DNA of 64,000 bases. Origin: UBA6059 sp040222235. GTDB lineage: Bacteria > Bacteroidota > Bacteroidia > Cytophagales > Cyclobacteriaceae. The stretch covers positions 1 to 64,000 of the forward strand of contig JAVKDO010000078.1 in NCBI GenBank assembly GCA_040222235.1. The letters are read 5' to 3'. Shown one piece after another: positions 24,870 through 33,600 of the stretch (within the stretch, counting starts at the first letter, position 1; each line of letters starts with the position of its first letter). The notes beneath the pieces are model-generated. The model was not told where the DNA came from, ran no database searches, and saw only the letters and a list, made by a program, of their open reading frames with translations. The translations under genes and the position numbers were made by a program.

Positions 24870-25466
24870 CTAAATCGTGATCTTGTGGTTTTTAATCGCT
24901 AGTTCTCCACTCTGCTCCATCTTGCGTACTGAGCGGATGACCGTCTCAACACGCAAACCTGTCATATCTGCAATCTGCTGACGCGTGTAGGGAATTTCAA
25001 ATTCAGCATCAGGACTAAAAGAGGACTTAAGAAAAGTAAGCAGGGTAAGGATACGATGCTCCGGTGGATGCGAGGATATTTCGTTAAGGATCATACCCTT
25101 GTATTGTAGCCTTCGTGATAGCAGTTCGTTGAATTTCTTATGAATCTCAAAATGCTTAGAAAGCAGATCAAAGAAGTGATCTCTGGTAAGTTTGAATACG
25201 CTGCTATCCTGGCAGCAAATGGCACTTGCTGGATAAGGAAAGTCAGCAAAGATTGGGGGCTCTCCAAAACTCTGACCTGCCTGAAAAAATCCCTGTATGA
25301 ATTCCTGTCCATCAGGACTGTAGTTCACCATCTTTACTTCACCAGACTTGACCTGATAATAATGAAGGGCTTGTGATCCCTGGTCAAAAATGGCTGTATT
25401 CTTCTTGTATTGGATGAGCTTACCACCAAACTCTAGCACCATTTCCTCTGGAATAATCATATCCAT
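24870..25466 (-). CDS. Crp/Fnr-family transcriptional regulator of the nos region
   Basis: This 198-residue protein has a cyclic-nucleotide-binding-type jelly roll (about residues 15-120, with FDQGSQALHYYQVKSGEVKM and GQSFGEPPIFADFPYPAS). A connecting helix (HKKFNELLSRRLQYKGMIL) leads to a winged helix-turn-helix with YTRQQIADMTGLRVETVIR and SVRKMEQSGEL. It lacks an N-terminal Cys cluster for an Fe-S centre, so it is not a classical Fnr. It resembles the DNR/NnrR-like regulators that sense nitric oxide or use other signals. The ATG at 25466 is chosen; ATG 25460 is possible. Palindromes matching this family lie 66 bp downstream of it and in the divergent region at 26520. Its own leader contains a terminator-like hairpin. 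Confidence 0.9.
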   Translation of the reverse strand: MDMIIPEEMVLEFGGKLIQYKKNTAIFDQGSQALHYYQVKSGEVKMVNYSPDGQEFIQGFFQAGQSFGEPPIFADFPYPASAICCQDSSVFKLTRDHFFDLLSKHFEIHKKFNELLSRRLQYKGMILNEISSHPPEHRILTLLTFLKSSFSPDAEFEIPYTRQQIADMTGLRVETVIRSVRKMEQSGELAIKNHKITI

Positions 25467-25472
25467 GGTATC

Positions 25473-25516
25473 AAAAAAAACCTACACATTGAAGAAATAT
25501 CACCCTCAAGTGTAGG
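25473..25516 (-). terminator. Terminator or attenuator immediately before the Crp/Fnr start codon
   Basis: Read on the minus strand, CCTACAC-TTGA (25516-25506) pairs with TCAA-(U)-GTGTAGG (25492-25481): 11 bp with a one-base bulge, followed by eight T residues (25480-25473). The T-run ends six bases before the ATG of the regulator gene. It can simply end the upstream DUF2249 transcript. However, no room remains for a promoter between it and the regulator, so attenuation is an alternative. Confidence 0.7.
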
Positions 25517-25554
25517 CCTTTCAAATAACCGAACCAACTAATCGGCCAAAGATT

Positions 25555-26430
25555 CTAGTTCTGATGAAGATTGATGGGTAAGTAGGTAGATTCTAAATAG
25601 ATATGACAAACGACATCATCATATAAATAGCCAAGCCTATCATAGAGATGCATGGTCAACGGACACGCATCTGCCGGAGGTGTAAATTGATCAGTAGCCC
25701 TATTAATCTCTCGTAGCAAGTGGATCGTGGGTTCAAAATCCACAATGCTTGTCCTTTGCTCTGATCCGGCTGATTCTTTGTTTGCAAGCACTTCAAACCA
25801 ATCGGTCTCCTGATTGATTTGCTCTTTCAGTAAACGGGTAAGCTCATCGAACGACTTCTTGAGATCCACCAAAGAGGGAATCTCCAAGCTGTGGTGCTCC
25901 ACAACTTGGTTCATCGTATCAGATAATTTACTAAACTCATGTAGCTCAAATGCGTGATAATTTTGTCTAATGTATTGAGTGAAGAGTAACGGCTTCCAAT
26001 ATTCAAAATGATTTTGAGATTGGTCTTTGTGCGTAGAGATCACCTCATAAATCTCCTGCGCAGGCCTATTCGCCAATACTGCTACCTGCTTTAGCGTGGT
26101 GTCTTCATGCAGGCAATAACGAGGATCAAGTCTCGCGAAATATCTTAGTCTAGAAAGATCAGTCCCTATAATATCATCTAAACGCATTGACTCTACACCT
26201 GATTTTCTTACAAACAGCACCTGCCACAGGACAGGACCCTTTTCCAGATACTTCCAATCAAAGTCCATCTTGTGCTCCTCTTTCAGAAGATAGTAAAGGG
26301 GCTTAGGATCATGATCTACTACTAATATCAACCCTTCATCTACTTTGAGTCCCAGGACACGAGCAATGATCTGTTGATGGCGTTCGACACTCGGTATCTT
26401 CCTTACGTCGATAGTTTCGTAGCTTATCAT
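25555..26430 (-). CDS. DUF2249 protein with a degenerate RIC/hemerythrin-like C-terminus
   Basis: I use ATG 26430 (291 residues); ATG 26460 is possible, while a start at 26556 would include the operator palindrome. Residues 1-75 match DUF2249 (DVRKIPSVERHQQI, VVDHDPKPLYYLLKEEH). Residues 85-130 resemble the ScdA N-terminal region (DTTLKQVAVLANRPAQEIYEVI). Residues 150-291 follow the repair-of-iron-centres (RIC/YtfE) layout, ending DACPLTMHLYDRLGYLYDD and CHIYLESTYLPINL. Several di-iron ligands expected in RIC look replaced: Gln in KEQINQETDW where a His is usual, and Ile in LLREINRA where EH is usual. Loss of the di-iron centre is inferred. Its position before the Crp/Fnr gene suggests a role in nitrosative stress or nitrogen-oxide sensing. 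Confidence 0.65.
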   Translation of the reverse strand: MISYETIDVRKIPSVERHQQIIARVLGLKVDEGLILVVDHDPKPLYYLLKEEHKMDFDWKYLEKGPVLWQVLFVRKSGVESMRLDDIIGTDLSRLRYFARLDPRYCLHEDTTLKQVAVLANRPAQEIYEVISTHKDQSQNHFEYWKPLLFTQYIRQNYHAFELHEFSKLSDTMNQVVEHHSLEIPSLVDLKKSFDELTRLLKEQINQETDWFEVLANKESAGSEQRTSIVDFEPTIHLLREINRATDQFTPPADACPLTMHLYDRLGYLYDDVVCHIYLESTYLPINLHQN

Positions 26431-26519
26431 ATTCTGAATTTTTATATCCTTAGAAATCATCCTTGGACAGGTGAGTTCTGATCCGCAGTTCAAGGTTAAG
26501 TAGAAGCCTCTTGTAGACG

Positions 26520-26535
26520 TATGATTCAAATCATA
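26520..26535. promoter_or_regulatory. Crp/Fnr-type palindrome in the divergent fasciclin/DUF2249 promoter
   Basis: TATGATT-CA-AATCATA is a perfect 7+7 bp palindrome, extended by G and C flanks. It lies 53 bp before the fasciclin ATG and 89 bp before the DUF2249 ATG used here. Both this site and the one at 24788 follow TATGAY-N4-RTCATA. Both target genes also share AACTAAATA just upstream of their start codons. Control of both divergent genes by the adjacent Crp/Fnr protein is inferred. Confidence 0.7.
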
Positions 26536-26588
26536 CCTCCCTGAATATGTAGGCACGATATTTAAGACAAACTAAATAGCAAAAGACC

Positions 26589-27128
26589 ATGAAAAAACTA
26601 TTAACCCTTATCGCTCTTGGCTTGGTCATTGGCTGTACGCCACAAGAACAGCAAAATCAAGGTTCTTCGGCCAGTATGATCCAAGCCAAAGGTCAGTCCG
26701 CAGTTAATGATCCAGACTCTGATCCCAACCTGCTCGGCATTGCGCTAGGATCCAAAGACCATAGCACCCTGGTAGTCGCAGCACAAGCAGCGGCCATCGA
26801 AGACGTACTAGTTAATGCAGGCCCGATCACGCTATTCGCACCTACGAACGCTGGATTTGACAAAGTGCCTAAAGAGACGCTAGACTTCCTGCTAAAGCCA
26901 GAGAATCAGGGTGATTTGAAAAACATCCTTTACTACCATGCCGCTCCAGGTAAGTACAGTCTTGAGGATCTCCGAAAAGAAAAGTCTCTTTATCAGGCAA
27001 ATGGTGGTTTCGTAGATATCACAATGGAAGGCGACAAAGTATTTGCAAATGGATCTGAGATAATAGCCAGCGTGGAAGCGTCAAACGGTTTTGTGCATGT
27101 GGTTAATGATGTACTGCTACCGAAATGA
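26589..27128 (+). CDS. Fasciclin-domain lipoprotein linked to the nos regulon
   Basis: This 179-residue lipoprotein has the lipobox LGLVIGCTPQ, followed by a low-complexity linker. One complete fasciclin (FAS1) domain spans about residues 48-178. The two FAS1 signatures are clear: TLVVAAQAAAIEDVLVNAGPITLFAPTNAGF (split over H1/H2 boxes) and the closing VEASNGFVHVVNDVLLP. FAS1 proteins mediate adhesion or protein contacts at surfaces. In Bacteroidota they recur beside denitrification genes, but the reason is unknown. Here the promoter shares the palindrome and spacing of the cytochrome-nosZ operon, so co-expression under nitrogen-oxide or low-oxygen conditions is likely. It may scaffold periplasmic copper or electron-transfer proteins; that is speculation. 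Confidence 0.9.
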   Translation: MKKLLTLIALGLVIGCTPQEQQNQGSSASMIQAKGQSAVNDPDSDPNLLGIALGSKDHSTLVVAAQAAAIEDVLVNAGPITLFAPTNAGFDKVPKETLDFLLKPENQGDLKNILYYHAAPGKYSLEDLRKEKSLYQANGGFVDITMEGDKVFANGSEIIASVEASNGFVHVVNDVLLPK

Positions 27129-27136
27129 TGCTTGTA

Positions 27137-27181
27137 GCTTTGGCGTGGGTCAGTAGATCGCAATATAATCTGCGCCAAAGC
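27137..27181 (+). terminator. Stem-loop downstream of the fasciclin gene
   Basis: GCTTTGGCG (27137-27145) pairs perfectly with CGCCAAAGC (27173-27181) across a 27-base loop, starting eight bases after the stop codon. There is no U-tract, so it may be a message-stabilising or Rho-associated structure rather than an intrinsic terminator. Confidence 0.5.
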
Positions 27182-27646
27182 CATAATCTCTAAGTGACAT
27201 ACCACTTCAACAATTAGAAATGAGTTAATCTGTCAAAAATCAGATTGGCGAGTCCTGTCTATGCGACAGTCCAGTCCATAGAGAACTCGCACTGGTCAAA
27301 TAATCTCACCATCCCTTAGCACATCACTCTTCAAAAAAGGAGATAAATGATGGTCTAACACACATCCCAACCGTTATATCATATCTAATGAATAGAGATG
27401 ATCTTCCAATGAATTAAGAAAGTATCAATTTTCATAGAATAGCCTCCAACCTTTCAAAGCAAAAGAGTGTCCTGCTCAAAGCATATTAAGTGCAATGACT
27501 GTTCACACTACCTCTAGACTCTTTGACGATCACAATTTTCCAAGTCTCAAGTATGACATTCCAAGAATTAATTGTATTTTACTCCTGTCTGATTGACAGT
27601 ATTTTGACTCGTTAAGAATAATATTCTGCAAATCGTTACACAGACC
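27182..27646. other. Gene-free stretch before the giant surface-protein gene
   Basis: No coding frame of note is seen on either strand. A small dyad, GCGAGT (27248-27253) with ACTCGC (27285-27290), encloses CTGTC-TATGC-GACAG and could fold in RNA. Near the gene a TTTTGAC (27602-27608) and a TATTCTG lie about 18 bases apart and may be the promoter. Nothing else is recognised. Confidence 0.35.
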
Positions 27647-30600
27647 ATGCACACTTTCCCATTTCGAGTTTTCTACCTGCTTTTATTGCTTACATTCATT
27701 ACTCAGCAGGTAGTAGCCAATACAGCACCAACTGCCCCATCACTTGTATTTCCAGTAAACGGTAATCCAGATTATAAGGAAGACTTCATTCTTTTCTCCT
27801 GGGAAAAGAGCAATGACATAGATAGCGACCCAATCCTCTATGACCTGTTTCTTGGCACGAGTGAGGATAATCTTACGCTATTGGCCGGTGATATTATTCT
27901 TGCCAGCCAAGTGAATGATACTGTATTCATTTTTGTAGATGATGAGCTTCCTGATCAGGTCAACGCGTTTTATATCAACTACCTCTTACCGAACACGCAA
28001 TATTATTGGAAAGTAGTGGCCAAAGATGATCAAGGTGGCATAGCTGAGAGCGATATCTGGATTTTCACAATAGGTGATGTCAACATATATGCCCCGACGA
28101 TTCCCGAGGCACCCACTCCCGCCAATAGCGCGTCAAATGTCGATTTAAAACCCACTCTTTCATGGCTAGAGAGTACGGATAGAGATCAGCATACCGTTAT
28201 TTATGATATTTATTTTGATACTCAGAACCCTCCTACCAATAAAATCGCAACGGCCCTTGCTAACCCCAGCTTCAATGTATCTCAAGAGCTTCAAGGCAAC
28301 TCCACCTACTTCTGGAAGGTAGTCGCCAATGATGGCAATGGCAGGGAGACCAGCAGTGCAGTATGGGAGTTTAATACACGCAATAGAACTCCTTCCTCTG
28401 CTATGCTGTCTTTTCCAGAGAATGGTAGTAGCGGAGTTCATCACAACACCTCCTTCACTTGGTTACCTGCCACTGATCCCGATAATGATGAGCTGTCTTA
28501 TGAACTATGGTATGGCACGACTATACTACCTGACAAGAGGGTGATCACCGATCACACAGAGGTCACCGCACCACTCTCATCTGGTACTACCTACTACTGG
28601 AAAGTAGTGACTGTAGACAGCCGTGGAGACCAATCTGAAAGTGAAGTCTGGAGTTTCACCACTGACCTAGCTATAGGCAATACTGCTCCCTCTCTGCCTA
28701 CATTGATTTTTCCGGTAGGTGAGGCTACTGAAGTAGTACTAGAACCAACGATCCAGTGGCAGCAGGCCAGCGATGCGGATGGCAATGAGGTCATGTATGA
28801 CTTATACCTCGGCAGTCACCCTGACAGTCTTAAGCTCGAAGCGACCGACTTGTCTGTTACAACATACGATCTCATTTTACCATCTGGCACGACCTATTAT
28901 TGGCAGGTTGTTGCCTATGATGGACAAGGTGGGGTGGTCAACAGTGAAATCGAAAGATTCACCACTACTGCGCAAGACATAGAGTTGAGCCTTCTACGTA
29001 CATATTATCGATATGGGCATCCTACTCTTTTGTTCGAGTACCAACAGGAAACCATGACACCTGCCTTTGACAATAGCATCCCGAGCTACAGCGCACGCGG
29101 TAGCTCAGATATCAAAGACGCAGTAGCACTGGTGCTTTATTATGACAACACAGAAACGATAGTCAATGTAGACGTACCCGAAGGGTTTACTGTCAGCGAG
29201 TCTATCACGTATACAAATGGGCTACCAAGCAATGCCACAAGGAGATTTAAAATCGAAGGAGATTTTTCTTCAGGCCCTACCGCAAAAGTTACTCTCCAAC
29301 AGGGTGTGGCTATACGCTCTTACGATGTAGAGCTAACGGTCAATAAGCCACCTACAAAACCGGTATTGCTTGAGCCATCTTCCGACGAATCTGAAGTGAG
29401 TCTAAACCCCGTTTTCACCTGGGATGGAGGCGATGATCCAGAGGGAGGTGACATGCTATATCGACTCCTCCTGGGTACTTCCATTGATGCTCTAGAGCCT
29501 GCAGGCTTTGCCTTCGGTAGTAAGGCCTTCCAAAGCCAGGTTCAAGGGTTGTCTCCTGGACAGCAATATGCATGGAAGATAATCGCGACAGATCTAGACG
29601 CTGAAAGTACAGAGAGTGATGTTGCTTACTTCCGCACTGCGGACGTAGTAAATGCCAGCTTAGCCGTTCAATATCCGAGAGAGATCTCGACGTATGTAGA
29701 TACTGAAACACCACTTATTTGGTCCTTTAACACAGCAGACAACTACCGCTACGAAGTTTTCCTCGATGTGAATCCTGATCCCAGGAGCATAGCCCAAAAC
29801 ATTGAGGATACTCATTATACCGTATCAGGACTTGCGCATAACACCAAGTACTACTGGAAAGTGGTAGCCCACAATGATGAGGGGGTCGTAGAATCAAGCC
29901 AAGTACGACAGTTTATCACCAAGCCTGCCGACGGGAACGAAACAGGTATCATCGTTGACGACCGGGATGGAAAGGTCTATCAATGGGCAGATATCAATGG
30001 ACAAAAGTGGATGACGCACAACCTGGCCTATGAGCCAGAAGAAAGGGACGGCTACTATGGGTACGAGTACTGGCATACCAATAGAGATCTATCGAAAAAA
30101 AGCTATTCAGCCCTGCTGCATCAAACCTCCAACGTCGATAAGTACGGCTACCTATATGACTGGAATGCGACCATCAATCCGGATGCGCTGACGGATACAA
30201 GTCGATATGTGCAGGGCGTGTGTCCCAGTGGCTGGCAAGTGGCTCCTCGTGAAGCCTGGAACACATTTTTCCCGCTGCAACCAGGCACCACTATGCATCA
30301 CAGTACATGGAGCGTAGGTGGTCAGCAGGGTGAATGGCTCAATCAGAGCGGACTCAGCCTACTACCCTCAGGATACCGACTCAACTTTGGCCAGACACCT
30401 TTTGAGTTTAGCAACCAGATGCAGTTTTGGTTTACGCAATCCGATCTATCACAGCGCTCTATTCTCTACCAGTATATTCCAAATTTTGGACTCAATGTTA
30501 CCACAGGTAGCAACCTTGCCGCCGCGGCAGTGCGCTGTGTCAAGGTCAGTCCTGACAATAGTGCGCCTACCGCTCCCACCCTTGTATCGCCGGGACTGGA

Positions 30601-33600
30601 GCAGGTGGATGTAAGCTTGCCCGTCCGACTGGAATGGTATGAGGCTACTGACCCGGACGGTGACGATATCATCTATGAGGTCATGATGGATACCGTCGCT
30701 AGTCCCAAGCGGCGGTTGGGAGAGGATATCCGGGATCTTTTCTACGAAATGGACGAGTTGAGACCCAATACTACTTACTATTGGAAAGTCAGGGCAAAAG
30801 ACGTTTATGGAGACTTTGGTGATAGTGAAGTAAGGTCTTTTACGACCAGGCCTGATCCGACCAATACTCCGCCGGTCAACCCTATACTTCTGCTACCAGC
30901 AGCAGGGGGTGCAGACGTAGGGATATCGCCAACAAGATTTATCTGGCAAGCGGCGACTGATCCTGAGGACGATGAAGTGCACTACAACTTCCACCTAGGC
31001 ATTCGCCCTGAGTTCCAAACGCTCCTGGCAAAGAACCTTGCGACGACCAGTTTTGAAGTTGCTGAGCTGGCATCTGGCACGACTTACTACTGGAAGGTAG
31101 TGGCCAAGGATGGTCGTGGTGGTCTCTCAGAGAGTGCAGTGCAGTCTTTTACGACCTTCAACAGGCCTCCAACAGCACCTGAGTTATTAGCACCGATCAA
31201 TGGTAACGAAGGCAACTTGACGGAGCATACGCTAAGCTGGGGGAGGTCGACCGATCCTGATGGCGATCCCGTATCCTATCAGCTTTTTATTGGGCAGTCA
31301 CCTACAGATTTCATCGACTATGGTGTGACAAGTAGCCAAACCAGAGCCATATTTGGCAATGCCATCCCCACCAATACTACTTTTTACTGGAAGGTAATCG
31401 CTCTTGACGGTAAAGGAGGAGAAACCTCTAGTGAGGTCTGGAACTATAAGACCAATGATTTTTCTGGAGAAGGATCGATACAACCAACGCTGAAGAGTCC
31501 TGCTCATTTATCTTCTGGTGTAAGCCTCAACCCGACGCTTGAGTGGGAAACAACACCTAGTACATCATTCACCTACGATGTATATGTTGATGACATGTTG
31601 ATTGCCAATAATCTAACAACAGAGTCATATACCATCACCGAGTTTTTAGGTGAAGCCGGACTAAGCCCGCATAAGATCTACACCTGGACTGTTGTTGGCA
31701 AAGATGTCCATGGTGTAATAGGCGAACCCACTCCTCTAAAAGAATGGCGCTTTACTACAACGAATACTCCTCCAGAACTTGTAGTACTGCTCAACCCACA
31801 ATCCAACGCTCAGGATGTAGCCTATGACCCGACACTGACGTGGCAGACGACGACTGATCCAGACGGCAGCCTCCTCCTGACTTATGATCTATATCTTGAT
31901 AATATCACCGATCCATCAACACTTGTTGCATCCGGTCAGGATACGACCTACTCAGCCACATGGCTCACACCTAACGCTACCTACTACTGGAAGGTAGTTG
32001 CCACAGATCCTTATGGGGGGAAAACCTCAAGCGAAATCAGAAGCTTCACTGTGCAGAACAACTCTGTCAACTCAGCACCCGCTGCTCCTGAGTTGGTCAG
32101 TCCCAGTAACTTTGACGGGCAGCAGTCGCCCACCACACTACTCAACTGGAATCCTTCAAGGGATATAGATGGGAATCCAATCACCTATGATGTGTACATG
32201 GACAGCAATCCTAGCCCGACTACCATTATAGCCAGTGACTTGGTCAATCCTGAGCATTCTCTAGTCAGCTTATCAGCTAATACTCCTTACTATTGGAAAG
32301 TTGTAGCCAAGGATGATCAAGGTGCTGCTGCGAGCAGCAGCACTTGGTTATTCAATGTTAAGAACACCCTACCGGAAGCACCTGTGCTAGTGGGTCCAAC
32401 CAATGAGGTTAAACTAACCGGCGCTACCGCAATACTGGAATGGCAAGTCGCTCAGGACGCAGATGGAGATCTTGTGACCTACGATGTTTACCTCGATCAA
32501 TTCTCCAGTCCTAATACCTTGGTGAGTACTGGATCAAGCAACCTCACCTATATGACAGCTGAACTTGAAAATAATGCCGTCTATTACTGGAAAGTAGTAG
32601 CGAAAGATCCTCAGGAAGGAGCGTCATCAAGTGAAGTCTTCAGCTTTAGCGGGCAGAATGAAGCCCCTCTGTCTCCTGTCCTCACCAGCCCAATAGCAGA
32701 TGAAGTCGTCGGTACCCCCTCGGTCACCTTACAGTGGCAAGCCAGTGTAGATAGTGATAACAGTGCGGAAGATGTGCAATACGAGGTACAGATCGGTACA
32801 GATCCTGGCATGATGCAGCGCGTAGCAACGGTACTGCAAGGCACTTCTTACACTGTGTCAGCCTTGGCAGAAAATGTACCCTACCACTGGCAGATCATCG
32901 CTGATGATGGTGACGGTGGTACCGCCAGGAGTCTTACCGAATCCTTTACCTATCAAAGCACAGCACAAAATCAAAATCCCTCTGAGCCTAACCTGGTGTC
33001 TCCAGCAGACGAGACGCAGGATATTGCTGGAAGCATTACGCTGAATTGGACTGCCAGTACAGATCCCGAAGGAGACGACATCAGCTACCGCCTCTATATC
33101 AACGAGACGCTGATCTCCACTACGACATCCACGACTTTTGACCTATCGCACCTGGCTACTGATAAGACCTACACCTGGCAGGTAGTCGCCGAAGATGAAA
33201 ATGGCAACCTCAATGAAAGTCCGTCATGGGCATTCAGTACAGCAGGCCAGATCATTGAGCGGTTTACACTTTCAGGTACCATCCAGGATGCCGCCAACAA
33301 TGGTATAGCCAATGTTACACTACAGGGGCTTCCTCAAACGATAGTAACAAATACCCAGGGTGACTATTCAGTACAACTACCAAGAAACTGGAATGGCACA
33401 CTCACTCCAGTACTCACTGACTATGCATTCGATCCCGCAGAGATCATAATAAGCAGTTTGACCGGTGACCTGGCCAATCAGGATTTTACCGCCAGATATA
33501 CAGGTGACTATACCCTATCTGGAAAAGTGCTCGACGAAGCTGGCAACCCACTGGCGAATGTGACAATGAACGGCTTTAGTCAGCCAACAATCACAGATGC

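Noticed and set aside
26431..26556. Start of the DUF2249 protein at 26556
   Set aside because: It would include the operator palindrome at 26520-26535 and a leader sequence with no similarity to DUF2249.
27990..33200. Recurring TACTACTGGAAAGTAGT-like DNA at roughly 300-bp spacing, suggestive of a repeat array
   Set aside because: It encodes the conserved YYWKVV strand of each FN3-like module; the spacing is a domain length and there are no short spacers, so it is not a CRISPR array or satellite.
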